From NCBI RefSeq assembly GCF_032854445.1, contig NW_027018115.1, positions 1 through 64,000 of the forward strand: a stretch of 64,000 nt of DNA, in the 5' to 3' direction. The position numbers were made by a program, and so were the translations under genes. Origin of the DNA: Liolophura sinensis (lineage: Eukaryota > Mollusca > Polyplacophora > Chitonida > Chitonidae). This document shows positions 1 to 12,010 of the stretch, piece by piece (positions within the stretch are counted from its first letter, which is position 1; every line of letters begins with the position of its first letter). The notes under the pieces were generated by a model. The model saw only the letters and a list, made by a program, of their open reading frames with translations, was not told the DNA's origin and ran no database searches.

Positions 1-3000
1 ATCATTCAATTGTGGCTACAGCCAAAAGTATGGTCGGAGAGCAACGCAGTTTGCACCATTCGATTCTCGTCACAAAATACGTCGGATTAGCCTCTTACCA
101 GCAGCACTGGATCAGTTTTTCCACTTTTGCATTTTTGCCTGGTCTTTTTGTTAATTTGAAATCGGATACACTGTACTATGTACAATCGCGACTGGTCATT
201 ACTATATTCAACTTTTGACTATAAGTTATGTGCCCTTCGGTAGCCCAGAAGACGTCAAATCTTTGGGCTAAACCCATTTAACTCATCCAGCATTTGTCTT
301 ACTTCTAAGTCCATGACAATCTCAATGTCTTTATCTTACGTGTAGAAAAACCACACCATTTGTACATAAAAAACACAAGGTACTAGATACAGTCTGCTGT
401 AAAAAGTACAATTGAACACTGACCCACATCAATAAGGTGCTAAAAGATGAGGAATTGGGCCAGGCATCGGCAGCTGTTTAAAAAATGGCAAATTTCCCTG
501 GTTTCCATGGAGTAAGAGCCGTTGCTGGGCACGTGATTTTGTCATCAATGATCATTCAATTGTCGCTGCAGCCAAAAGTATTGGTCGGAGAGCAACGCGG
601 TTTGCACCATTCGATTTTTCGTCACAAAATACGTCGGATTAGCCTCTTACTAGCAGCACTGGAACAGTTTTTCCACTTTTGCATTTTTGCCTGGTCTTTT
701 TGTTAATGGAAATCGGCTACACTGTACTATGTACAATCGCGACTGGTAATTACTACATTCAACTTTTGACTATAAGTTATGTGCCCTTCGGTAGCCCAGA
801 AGACGTCAAATTTTTGGGCTAAGCCCATTTAACTCACCCAGCAATTGTCTTACTTCTAAGTCCAAGACAATCTCAATGTCTTTATCTACGTGTAGAAAAA
901 CCACACCATTCGTACATAAAAAACACAAAGTACTAGATACAGTCTGCTGTAAAAAGTACAAATGATCACTGAACCACATCTATAAGGTTCTAATAGATGC
1001 GGAATTGGGCCAGGCATCGCAGCTGTTAAAAAATTGCATATTTCCCTGGTTTCCATGGAGTAAGAGCCGTTGCTGGGCACGTGACTATGACATCAATGAT
1101 CATTCAATTGTGGCTACAGCCAAAAGTTTTGGTCGGAGAGACACGCGGTTTGCACCATTCGATTTCTCGTCACAAAAATACGTCGGATTAGCCTCTTACC
1201 AGCAGCACTGGAACAGTTTTTCCACTTTTGCATTTTTGCCTGGTCTTTTTGTTAATGGAAATCGGCTACACTGTACTATGTACCATCGCAACTGGTCATT
1301 ATTATATTCAACTTTTGACTATAAGTTATGTGCCCTTCTGTAGCCAAGAAGACGTCAAATTTTTGGGCTAAGCCCATTTAACTCATCCAGCATTTGTCTT
1401 ACTTCTAAGTCCATGACAATCTCAATGTCTTTATCTACGTGTAGAAAACCACACCATTTGTACATAAAAAATACAAAGTACTAGATACAGTCTGCTGTAA
1501 AAAGTACAATTGAACACTGACCCACATCAATAAGGTGCTAAAAAGATGCGAAATTGGGCCCAGGCATCGGCAGCTGTTTAAAAAATTTCAAATTTCCCTG
1601 GTTTCCATGGAGTAAGAGCCGTTGATAGGCACGTGACTATGACATCAATGATCATTCAATTGTGGCTACAGCCAAAAAGTATTGGTCGGAGAGCAACGCG
1701 GTTTGCACCATTCGATTTCTCGTCACAAATACGTCGGATTAGCCTCTTACCAGCAGCACTAGAACAGGTTTTCTACTTTTGCATTTTGCCTGGTCTTTTT
1801 GTTAATTGAATTCTGCTACACTGTACTATGTACAATCGCGACTGGTCATTACTATATTCAACTTTTAACTATACGTTATGTGCCCTTCGGTAGCCAGAAG
1901 ACGTCAAATCTTTGGGCTAAGCCCATTTAACTCACTCAGCAACTGTCTTACTTCTAAGTCCAAGACAATCTCAATGTCTTTATCTACGTGTAGAAAAAGC
2001 ACACCATTTGTACATAAAAAAACACAAAGTACTAGATACAGTCTGCTGTAAAAAGTACAATTGAACACTGACCCACATCAATAAGGTGCTAAAAGATGCG
2101 GAATTGGGCCAGGCATCGGCAGCTGTTTAAAAAATGGAAAATTTCCCTGGTTTCCATGAGTAAGAGCCGTTGCTAGGCACGTGATTTTGTCATCAATGAT
2201 CATTCAATTGTCGCTACAGCCAAAAGTGTTGGTCGGAGAGCAACGCGGTTTGCACCATTCGATTTTTCGTCACAAAATACGTCGGATTAGCCTCTTACTA
2301 GCAGCACTGGAACAGTTTTTCCACTTTTGCATTTTTGCCTGGTCTTTTAGTTAAAGGAAATCGGCTACACTGTACTATGTACAATCGCGACTGGTAATTA
2401 CTACATTCAACTTTTGACTATAAGTTATGTGCCCTTCGGTAGCCCAGAAGACGTCAAATTTTTGGGCTAAGCCCATTTAACTCACCCAGCAATTGTCTTA
2501 CTTCTAAGTCCAAGACAATCTCAATGTCTTTATCTACGTGTAGAAAAACCACAACATTCGTACATAAAAAACACAATGTACTAGATACAGTCTGCTGTAA
2601 AAAGTACAACTGATCACTGACCTACATCAATAAGGTTCTAAAAGATGCGGAATTGGCCCAGGCATCGGCAGCTGTTTAAAAAATGGCAAATTTCCCTGGT
2701 TTCCATGGAGTAAGAGCCGTTGCTGGACACGTGACTATGACATCAATGATCATTCAATTGCGGCTACAGCCAAAAGATTTGGTCGGAGAGCAACACGGTT
2801 TGCACCATTCGATTTCTCGTCACAAAATACGTCGGATTAGCCTCCTACCATTAGCACTGGAACAGTTTTTCCACTTTTGCATTTTTGCCTGGTCTTTTTG
2901 TTTATTTGAAATCGGCTACACTGTACTATGTACAATCGCGACTGGTCATTACTATATTCAACTTTTGACTATAAGTTATGTGCCCTTCTGTAGCCCAGAA

Positions 3001-5410
3001 GACGTCAAATCTTTGGGCTAAGCCCATTTAACTCACTCAGCAATTGTCTTACTTCTAAGTCCAAGACAATCTCAATGTCTTTATCTACGTGTAGAAAAAC
3101 CACACCATTCGTACATAAAAAACACAATGTACTAGATACAGTCTGCTGTAAAAAGTACAACTGATCACTGAACCACATCAATAAGGTTCTAATAGATGCG
3201 GAATTGGGCCAGGCATCGGCAGCTGTTTAAAAAATTGCATATTTCCCTGGTTTCCATGGAGTAAGAGCCGTTGCTGGGCACGTGACTATGACATCAATGA
3301 TCATTCAATTGTGGCTACAGCCAAAAGTAATGGTCGGAGAGCAACGCGGTTTGCACCATTCGATTTCTCGTCACAAAATACGTCGGATTAGCCTCTTACC
3401 AACAGCACTGGAACAGTTTTTCCACTTTTGCATTTTTGCCTGGCCTTTTTGTTAATGGAAATCGGCTACACTGTACTATGTACCATCGCGACTGGTCATT
3501 ACTATATTCAACTTTTGATTATAAGTTATGTGCCCTTCTGTAACCCAGAAGACGTCAAATTTTTGGGCTAAGCCCATTTAACTCATCCAGCATTTGTCTT
3601 ACTTCTAAGTCCAAGACAATCTCAATGTCTTTATCTACGTGTAGAAAAAGCACACCATTTGTACATAAAAAACACAAAGAACTAGATACAGTCTGCTATA
3701 AAAAGTAAAATTGAACACTGACCCACATCAATAAGGTGCTAAAAGATGCGGAATTGGGCCAGGCATCGGCAGCTGTTAAAAAATTGCAAATTTCTCTGGT
3801 TTCCATGGAGTAAGAGCCGTTGCTAGACACGTGATTTTGTCATCAATGATCATTCAATTGTGGCTACAGCCAAAAGTAATGGTCGGAGAGCAACGCGGTT
3901 TGCACCACTCGATTTCTCGTCACAAAATACGTCGGATTAGCCTCTTACCAGCAGCACTGGATCAGTTTTTCCACTTTTGCATTTTTGCCTGGTCTTTTTG
4001 TTAATTTGAAATCGGATACACTGTACTATGTACAGTCGCGACTGGTCATTACTATATTCAACTTTTGACTATAAGTTGTGTGCCCTTCTGTAGCCCAGAA
4101 GACGTCAAATTTTTGGGCTAAGCCCATTTAACTCATCCAGCATTTGTCTTACTTCTAAGTCCATGACAATCTCAATGTCTTTATCTACGTGTAGAAAAAG
4201 CACACCATTTGTACATAAAAAACACAAGGTACTAGATACAGTCTGCTGTAAAAAGTACAATTGAACACTGACCCACATCAATAAGGTGCTAAAAGATGCG
4301 TAATTGGGCCAGGCATCGGCAGCTGTTTAAAAAATTGCAAATTTCCCTGGTTTCCATGGAGTAAGAGCCGTTGCTAGGCACGTGATTTTGTCATCAATGA
4401 TCATTCAATTGTCGCTGCAGCCAAAAGTATTGGTCGGAGAGCAACGCGGTTTGCACCATTCGATTTCTCGTCACAAAATACGTCGGATTAGCCTCTTACC
4501 AGCAGCACTGGAACAGTTTTTCCACTTTTGCATTTTTGCCTGGCCTTTTTGTTAATTGAAATCGGATACACTGTACTATGTACCATCGCGTCTGGTCGTT
4601 ACTATATTCAACTTTTGACTATAAGTTATGTGCCCTTCTGTAGCCCAGAAGACGTCAAATCTTTGGGCTAAGCCCATTTAACTCACCCAGCAATTGTCTT
4701 ACTTCTAAGTCCAAGACAATCTCAATGTCTTTTTCTACGTGTAGAAAAACCACACCATTCGTACATAAAAAACACAATGTACTAGATACAGTCTGCTGTA
4801 AAAAGTACAACTGATGACTGACCTACATCAATAAGGTTCTAAAAGATGCGGAATTGGGCCAGGCATCGGCAGCTGTTTAAAAAATGGCAAATTTCCCTGG
4901 TTTCCATGGAGTAAGAGCCGTTGTTGGGCACGTGACAATGACATCAATGATCATTCAATTGTGGCTACAGCCAAACGTAATGGTCGGAGAGCAACGCGGT
5001 TTGCACCATTCGATTTTTCCTCACAAAATACGTCGGATTAGCCTCCTATTATCAGCACTGGATCAGTTTTTCCACTTTTGCATTTTTGCCTGGTCTTTTT
5101 GTTAATTTGAAATCGGATACACTGTACTATGTACAATCGCGACTGGTCATTACTATATTCAACTTTTAACTATACGTTATGTGCCCTTCTGTAGCCCAGA
5201 AGACGTCAAATCTTTGGGCTAAGCCCATTTAACTCACCCAGCAATTGTCTTACTTCTAAGTCCATGACAATCTCAATGTCTTTATCTACGTGTAGAAAAA
5301 CCACACCATTCGTACATAAAAAACACAATGTACTAGATACAGTCTGCTGTAAAAAGTACAACTAATCACTGAAACACTTCTATAAGGTTCTAATAGATGC
5401 GGAATTGGGC
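1..5410 (+). repeat. Array segment with mixed, diverged monomers
   Basis: Contains a partial monomer (1-460) and nine complete ones starting at 461, 1011, 1561, 2110, 2659, 3210, 3760, 4310 and 4860. Neighbours differ by scattered substitutions and occasional one-base indels. A weak trimer relation is visible: the monomers at 461 and 2110 share GTGATTTTGTCATC, the TTACTAGCAGCACTGG variant and GGTAATTACTACATTC at an offset of 1,649 bp. The relation does not hold for the following monomers, so no clean higher-order unit is called. Nothing other than satellite sequence is present. Confidence 0.9.
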
Positions 5411-7611
5411 CAGGCATCGGCAGCTGTTAAAAAATTGCAAATTTCCCTGGTTTCCATGGAGTAAGAGCCGTTGCTGGGCACGTGACTATGACATCAATGA
5501 TCATTCAATTGTGGCTACAACCAAAAGTGTTGGTCGGAGAGCAACGCGGTTTGCACCATTCGATTTCTCGTCACAAAATACGTCGGATTAGCCTCTTACC
5601 AGCAGCACTGGATCAGTTTTTCCACTTTTGCATTTTTGCCTGGTCTTTTTGTTAATTTGAAATCGGATACACTGTACTATGTACAATCGCGAATGGTCAT
5701 TACTATATTCAACTTTTGACTATAAGTTATGTGCCCTTCTGTAGCCCAGAAGACGTCAAATTTTTGGGCTAAGCCCATTTAACTCATCCAGCATTTGTCT
5801 TACTTCTAAGTCCATGACAATCTCAATGTCTTTATCTACGTGTAGAAAAAGCACACCATTTGTACATAAAAAACACAAAGTACTAGATACAGTCTGCTGT
5901 AAAAAGTACAATTGAACACTGACCCACATCAATAAGGTTCTAAAAGATGCGGAATTGGGCCAGGCATCGGCAGCTGTTTAAAAAATGGCAAATTTCCCTG
6001 GTTTCCATGGAGTAAGAGCCGTTGCTGGGCACGTGACTATGACATCAATGATCATTCAATTGTCGCTACAGCCAAAAGTATTGGTCGGAGAGCAACGCGG
6101 TTTGCACCATTCGATTTCTCGTCACAAAATACGTCGGATTAGCCTCTTACCAGCAGCACTGGAACAGTTTTTCCACTTTTGCATTTTTGCCTGGTCTTTT
6201 TGTTAATTGAAATCGGCTACACTGTACAATGTACAATCGCAACTGGTAATTACTATATTCAACTTTTGACTATAAGTTATGTGCCCTTTGGTAGCCCAGA
6301 AGACGTCAAATCTTTGGGCTAAGCCCATTTAAGTCACCCAGCAATTGTCTTACTTCTAAGTCCAAGACAATCTCAATGTCTTTATCTACGTGTAGAAAAA
6401 CCACACCATTCGTACATAAAAAACACAAAGTACTAGATACAGTCTGCTGTAAAAAGTACACTTAAACACTGACCCACATAAATAAAGTGCCAAAAGATGC
6501 GGAATTGGGCCAGGCATCGGCAGCTGTTTAAAAAATGGCAAATTTCCCTGGTTTCAATGGAGTAAGAGCCGTTGCTGGGCACGTGACTATGACATCAATG
6601 ATCATTCAATTGTGGCTACAGCCAAAAGTATTAGTCGGAGTGCAACGCGGTTTGCACCATTCGATTTCTCGTCACAAAATACGTCGGATTAGCCTCTTAC
6701 CAGCAGCACTGGAACAGGTTTTCTTCTTTTGCATTTTAGCCTGGTCTTTTTGTTAATTGAATTCGGCTACACTGTACTATGTACCATCGCGACTGGTCAA
6801 TACTATATTTAACTTTTGACTATGAGTTATGTGCCCTTCGGTAGCCCAGAAGACGTCAAATCTTTGGGCTAAGCCCCATTTAACTCACCCAGCAATTGTC
6901 TTACTTCTAAGTCCAATACAATCTCAATGTCTTTATCTACGTGTAGAAAAACCACACCATTCGTACATAAAAAACACAATGTACTAGATACAGTCTGCTG
7001 TAAAAAGTACAACTAATCACTGAAACACTTCTATAAGGTTCTAATAGATGCGGAATTGGGCCAGGCATCGGCAGCTGTTAAAAAATTGCAAATTTCCCTG
7101 GTTTCCATGGAGTAATAGCCGTTGCTGGGCACGTGACTATGACATCAATGATCATTCAATTGTCGCTACAGCCAAAAGTGTTGGTCGGAGAGCAACGCGG
7201 TTTGCACCATTCGATTTCTCGTCACAAAATACGTCGGATTAGCCTTTTACCAGCAGCACTGGAACAGTTTTTATACTTTTGCATTTTTGCGTGGTCTTTT
7301 TGTTAATTTGAAATCGGATACACTGTACTATGTACAATCGCGACTGGTCATTACTATATTCAACTTTTGACTATAAGTTATGTGCCCTTCTGTAGCCCAG
7401 AAGACGTCAAATCTTTGGGCTAAGCCCATTTAACTCACCCAGCAATTGTCTTACTTCTAAGTCCATGACAATCTCAATGTCTTTATCTACGTGTAGAAAA
7501 ACCACACCATTCGTACATAAAAAACACAATGTACTAGATACAGTCTGCTGTAAAGAGTACAACTAATCACTGAAACACTTCTATAAGGTTCTAATAGATC
7601 CGGAATTGCGC
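5411..7611 (+). repeat. Higher-order repeat unit BXCA, 4 monomers, 2,201 bp
   Basis: Monomers start at 5411 (B), 5961 (X), 6511 (C) and 7062 (A). B is marked by CAACCAAAAGTGTTGG with GGATCAG and GCGAATGG. X is marked by CTGTACAATGTACAATC and TTTAAGTCACCC. C is marked by TTTCAATGGAGTAAG and GGAGTGCAACG. A is marked by GAGTAATAGCC. B, X and C reappear in the same order 2,201 bp downstream at 7612, 8162 and 8712, so this is the ancestral-looking four-monomer form of the HOR family that fills 5.4-13.7 kb. Confidence 0.85.
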
Positions 7612-9330
7612 CAGGCATCGGCAGCTGTTAAAAAATTGCAAATTTCCCTGGTTTCCATGGAGTAAGAGCCGTTGCTGGGCACGTGACTATGACATCAATG
7701 ATCATTCAATTGTGGCTACAACCAAAAGTGTTGGTCGGGGAGCAACGCGGTTTGCACCATTCGATTTCTCGTCACAAAATACGTCGGATTAGCCTCTTAC
7801 CAGCAGCACTGGATCAGTTTTTCCACTTTTGCATTTTTGCCTGGTCTTTTTGTTAATTTGAAATCGGATACACTGTACTATGTACAATCGCGAATGGTCA
7901 TTACTATATTCAACTTTTGACTATAAGTTATGTGCCCTTCTGTAGCCCAGAAGACGTCAAATTTTTGGGCTAAGCCCATTTAACTCATCCAGCATTTGTC
8001 TTACTTCTAAGTCCATGACAATCTCAATGTCTTTATCTACGTGTAGAAAAACCACACCATTTGTACATAAAAAACACAAAGTACTAGATACAGTCTGCTG
8101 TAAAAAGTACAATTGAACACTGACCCACATCAATTAGGTTCTAAAAGATGCGGAATTGGGCCAGGCATCGGCAGCTGTTTAAAAAATTGCAAATTTCCCT
8201 GGTTTCCATGGAGTAAGAGCCGTTGCTGGGCACGTGACTATGACATCAATGATCATTCAATTGTCGCTACAGCCAAAAGTATTGGTCGGAGAGCAACGCG
8301 GTTTGCACCATTCGATTTCTCGTCACAAAATACGTCGGATTAGCCTCTTACCAGCAGCACTGGAACAGTTTTTCCACTTTTGCATTTTTGCCTGGTCTTT
8401 TTGTTAATTGAAATCGGCTACACTGTACAATGTACAATCGCGACTGGTAATTACTATATTCAACTTTTGACTATAAGTTATGTGCCCTTTGGTAGCCCAG
8501 AAGACGTCAAATCTTTGGGCTAAGCCCATTTAAGTCACCCAGCAATTGTCTTACTTCTAAGTCCAAGACAATCTCAATGTCTTTATCTACGTGTAGAAAA
8601 ACCACACCATTCGTACATAAAAAACACAAAGTACTAGATACAGTCTGCTGTAAAAAGTACACTTAAACACTGACCCACATAAATAAGGTGCCAAAAGATG
8701 CGGAATTGGGCCAGGCATCGGCAGCTGTTTAAAAAATGGCAAATTTCCCTGGTTTCAATGGAGTAAGAGCCGTTGTTGGGCACGTGACTATGACATCAAT
8801 GATCATTCAATTGTGGCTACAGCCAAAAGTATTGGTCGGAGTGCAACGCGGTTTGCACCATTCGATTTCTCGTCACAAAATACGTCGGATTAGCCTCTTA
8901 CCAGCAGCACTGGAACAGGTTTTCTACTTTTGCATTTTTGCCTGGTCTTTTTGTTAATTGAATTCGGCTACACTGTACTATGTACCATCGCGACTGGTCA
9001 TTACTATATTCAACTTTTGACTATAAGTTATGTGCCCTTCGGTAGCCCAGAAGACGTCAAATCTTTGGGCTAAGCCCATTTAACTCACTCAGCAATTGTC
9101 TTACTTCTAAGTCCAAGACAATCTCAATGTCTTTATCTACGTGTAGAAAAACCACACCATTCGTACATAAAAAACACAATGTACTAGATACAGTCTGCTG
9201 TAAAAAGTACACTTAAACACTGACCCACATAAATAAGGTGCCAAAAGATGCGGAATTGGGCCAGGCATCGGCAGCTGTTTAAAAAATGGCAAATTTCCCT
9301 GGTTTCAATGGAGTAAGAGCCGTTGTTGGG

Positions 9331-9336
9331 CACGTG
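9331..9336. other. CACGTG palindrome conserved in nearly all monomers
   Basis: GGGCACGTGACTATGAC or a close variant is retained in nearly every monomer. Exceptions are the copies at 34560, 35660 and 54255 (CATGTG) and 46050 (GCGCGTGAC). CACGTG is the core bound by many bHLH proteins, but binding here is unproven and the motif may simply be inherited. Confidence 0.6.
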
Positions 9337-9347
9337 ACTATGACATC

Positions 9348-9357
9348 AATGATCATT
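9348..9357. other. 10-bp perfect palindrome AATGATCATT
   Basis: Directly followed by the palindrome CAATTG (9358-9363). The pair occurs in almost every monomer of the array. Rare broken copies are those at 28511 and 31259 (GATAATTCA), 29611 (AATAATCATT), 41711 (AATAATCATT) and the AAATGATCATT form near 51592, 59765 and 61963. Confidence 0.7.
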
Positions 9358-9363
9358 CAATTG

Positions 9364-9375
9364 TGGCTACAGCCA
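9364..9375. other. Inverted repeat TGGCT-AC-AGCCA
   Basis: A 5-bp stem with a two-base centre. It is intact in monomers reading GTGGCTACAGCCA and broken in those reading GTCGCTACAG, GGCTACAACC, GGCTACAGTC or GGCTACAGCA. The two bases that vary are subtype markers, so stem integrity differs between subtypes. Confidence 0.6.
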
Positions 9376-9590
9376 AAAGTATTGGTCGGAGTGCAACGCG
9401 GTTTGCACCATTCGATTTCTCGTCACAAAATACGTCGGATTAGCCTCTTACCAGCAGCACTGGAACAGGTTTTCTACTTTTGCATTTTTGCCTGGTCTTT
9501 TTGTTAATTGAATTCGGCTACACTGTACTATGTACCATCGCGACTGGTCATTACTATATTCAACTTTTGACTATAAGTTATGTGCCCTTC

Positions 9591-9628
9591 GGTAGCCCAG
9601 AAGACGTCAAATCTTTGGGCTAAGCCCA
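9591..9628. other. Overlapping inverted repeats TAGCCCA / TGGGCTA / AGCCCA around GACGTC
   Basis: TAGCCCA at 9593-9599 pairs with TGGGCTA at 9616-9622 across 16 bases that contain the palindrome GACGTC (9603-9608). The right arm can instead pair with the adjacent AGCCCA (9623-9628) as a tight stem, so two alternative hairpins compete. The stretch 9591-9613 is exactly what the short subtypes lack. Confidence 0.75.
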
Positions 9629-9685
9629 TTTAACTCACTCAGCAATTGTCTTACTTCTAAGTCCAAGACAATCTCAATGTCTTTA

Positions 9686-9697
9686 TCTACGTGTAGA
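9686..9697. other. Inverted repeat TCTAC-GT-GTAGA
   Basis: A 5-bp stem with a two-base centre, present in nearly all monomers. Altered copies include 37180 (TGTACGTG), 40485 (CTGCGTG), 53580, 61202 and 63951 (TTTACGTG) and 56311 (ACGTGTGG). This is among the best conserved parts of the monomer by eye. Confidence 0.65.
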
Positions 9698-9760
9698 AAA
9701 ACCACACCATTCGTACATAAAAAACACAATGTACTAGATACAGTCTGCTGTAAAAAGTAC

Positions 9761-9800
9761 AACTAATCACTGAAACACTTCTATAAGGTTCTAATAGATG
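9761..9800 (+). other. Variable ~40-bp tag that distinguishes monomer subtypes
   Basis: The stretch just before GCGGAATTGGG falls into a few discrete forms rather than random noise: CTAATCACTGAAACACTTC (here), CTGATCACTGACCCACATC, TTGAACACTGACCCACATC, CTTAAACACTGACCCACAT and a form ending GTGCCTAAAGGTGAGG. The first form is found only between about 5.3 and 32.9 kb, and the last only in the right third of the window. Confidence 0.75.
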
Positions 9801-10361
9801 CGGAATTGGGCCAGGCATCGGCAGCTGTTAAAAAATTGCAAATTTCCCTGGTTTCCATGGAGTAATAGCCGTTGCTGGGCACGTGACTATGACATCAATG
9901 ATCATTCAATTGTCGCTACAGCCAAAAGTGTTGGTCGGAGAGAAACGCGGTTTGCACCATTCGATTTCTCGTCACAAAATACGTCGGATTAGCCTTTTAC
10001 CAGCAGCACTGGAACAGTTTTTCCACTTTTGCATTTTTGCCTGGTCTTTTTGTTAATTTGAAATCGGATACACTGTACTATGTACAATCGCGACTGGTCA
10101 TTACTATATTCAACTTTTGACTATAAGTTATGTGCCCTTCTGTAGCCCAGAAGACGTCAAATCTTTGGGCTAAGCCCATTTAACTCACCCAGCAATTGTC
10201 TTACTTCTAAGTCCATGACAATCTCAATGTCTTTATCTACGTGTAGAAAAACCACACCATTCGTACATAAAAAACACAATGTACTAGATACAGTCTGCTG
10301 TAAAGAGTACAACTAATCACTGAAACACTTCTATAAGGTTCTAATAGATCCGGAATTGGGC

Positions 10362-12010
10362 CAGGCATCGGCAGCTGTTAAAAAATTGCAAATTTCCCTG
10401 GTTTCCATGGAGTAAGAGCCGTTGCTGGGCACGTGACTATGACATCAATGATCATTCAATTGTGGCTACAACCAAAAGTGTTGGTCGGGGAGCAACGCGG
10501 TTTGCACCATTCGATTTCTCGTCACAAAATACGTCGGATTAGCCTCTTACCAGCAGCACTGGAACAGTTTTTCCACTTTTGCATTTTTGCCTGGTATTTT
10601 TGTTAATTGAAATCGGCTACACTGTACAATGTACAATCGCGACTGGTAATTACTATATTCAACTTTTGACTATAAGTTATGTGCCCTTTGGTAGCCCAGA
10701 AGACGTCAAATCTTTGGGCTTAGCCCATTTAACTCACCCAGCAATTGTCTTACTTCTAAGTCCAAGACAATCTCAATGTCTTTATCTACGTGTAGAAAAA
10801 CCACACCATTCGTACATAAAAAACACAAAGTACTAGATACAGTCTGCTGTAAAAAGTACACTTAAACACTGACCCACATAAATAAGGTGCCAAAAGATGC
10901 GGAATTGGGCCAGGCATCGGCAGCTGTTTAAAAAATGGCAAATTTCCCTGGTTTCAATGGAGTAAGAGCCGTTGCTGGGCACGTGACTATGACATCAATG
11001 ATCATTCAATTGTGGCTACAGCCAAAAGTATTGGTCGGAGTGCAACGCGGTTTGCACCATTCGATTTCTCGTCACAAAATACGTCGGATTAGCCTCTTAC
11101 CAGCAGCACTGGAACAGGTTTTCTACTTTTGCATTTTTGCCTGGTCTTTTTGTTAATTGAATTCGGCTACACTGTACTATGTACCATCGCGACTGGTCAT
11201 TACTATATTCAACTTTTGACTATAAGTTATGTGCCCTTCGGTAGCCCAGAAGACGTCAAATCTTTGGGCTAAGCCCATTTAACTCACTCAGCAATTGTCT
11301 TACTTCTAAGTCCAAGACAATCTCAATGTCTTTATCTACGTGTAGAAAAACCACACCATTCGTACATAAAAAACACAATGTACTAGATACAGTCTGCTGT
11401 AAAAAGTACAACTAATCACTGAAACACTTCTATAAGGTTCTAATAGATGCGGAATTGGGCCAGGCATCGGCAGCTGTTAAAAAATTGCAAATTTCCCTGG
11501 TTTCCAAAGAGTAATAGCCGTTGCTGGGCACGTGACTATGACATCAATGATCATTTAATTGTCGCTACAGCCAAAAGTATTGGTCGGAGAGCAACGCGGT
11601 TTGTACCATTCGATTTCTCGTCACAAAATACGTCGGATTAGCCTTTTACCAGCAGCACTGGAACAGTTTTTCTACTTTTGCATTTTTGCCTGGTCTTTTT
11701 GTTAATTTGAAATCGGATACACTGTACTATGTACAATCGCGACTGGTCATTACTATATTCAACTTTTGACTATAAGTTATGTGCCCTTCTGTAGCCCAGA
11801 AGACGTCAAATCTTTGGGCTAAGCCCATTTAACTCACCCAGCAATTGTCTTACTTCTAAGTCCATGACAATCTCAATGTCTTTATCTACGTGTAGAAAAA
11901 CCACACCATTTGTACATAAAAAACACAATGTACTAGATACAGTCTGCTGTAAAGAGTACAACTAATCACTGAAACACTTCTATAAGGTTCTAATAGATCC
12001 GGAATTGGGC
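10362..12010 (+). repeat. Higher-order repeat unit (B/X)CA, 3 monomers, 1,649 bp, copy 1
   Basis: Monomers start at 10362 (B/X hybrid), 10911 (C) and 11461 (A). The hybrid has B sequence on its left, with CAACCAAAAGTGTTGG and GTCGGGGAGC, and X sequence on its right, with GGAACAG and CTGTACAATGTACAATC. The unit is thus BXCA with one monomer's worth of sequence removed by fusion of B to X. It is followed by a nearly identical second copy with an exact 1,649-bp offset. Confidence 0.9.

Larger units (their letters stand above)
9262..9811 (+). repeat. Reference 550-bp monomer (subtype C)
   Basis: Chosen as a clean, typical full-length copy for locating internal landmarks. From left to right: the conserved CAGGCATCGGCAGCTG block, an A-run, CACGTG, a 10-bp palindrome, a GGCTACAGCC dyad, a T-rich stretch, TATGTACCATCGCGACTGG, the TAGCCCA/TGGGCTA inverted repeat, TCTACGTGTAGA, and a variable tag before the next monomer. 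No box A/box B pair, Sm site or rRNA sequence was recognised. Confidence 0.9.
7612..10361 (+). repeat. Higher-order repeat unit BXCCA, 5 monomers, 2,750 bp
   Basis: Monomers start at 7612 (B), 8162 (X), 8712 (C), 9262 (second C) and 9812 (A). It differs from the preceding four-monomer unit by one extra C monomer. By direct comparison the two C copies are identical over 581 bp (8631-9211 against 9181-9761), so the extra copy is a very recent single-monomer duplication. The A monomer at 9812 closely matches the A at 7062. Confidence 0.88.

Noticed and set aside
485-706. Recurring 73-codon frame starting at ATGGCAAATTTCCC and similar 64-, 85-, 89- and 90-codon frames
   Set aside because: Two or three different frames are open over the same ~220 bp in different copies. 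The start codon depends on a TTGCAA or ATGGCA difference, single-base indels are tolerated, and 550 bp shifts frame by one each monomer. This is what low stop density gives, not selection for protein.
6475-6485. Polyadenylation-like AATAAA and TATA-like CTATAAG/CTATATTC motifs
   Set aside because: Such motifs are expected by chance in AT-rich sequence. AATAAA is a private variant of one monomer and no transcript unit is evident.
9262-9811. CENP-B box
   Set aside because: I looked for the TTCG....A..CGGG pattern on both strands of the monomer. TTCGATTTCTCG and its CCCG variant do not have the required spacing or bases.
9262-9811. Tandem RNA gene cluster (5S rRNA, tRNA, snRNA or spliced leader)
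   Set aside because: No 5S core, no tRNA box A/box B arrangement, no Sm site and no terminator-like T-run at a consistent gene end. The T-rich stretch near 9470-9504 is interrupted and variable.
9262-9811. Internal ~183-bp subrepeat within the monomer
   Set aside because: GTACAA..CGACTGGTCATTAC and GTACAACTGATCACTGAC look loosely alike, but they are about 225 bp apart and no third partner was found. The similarity is too weak to claim.
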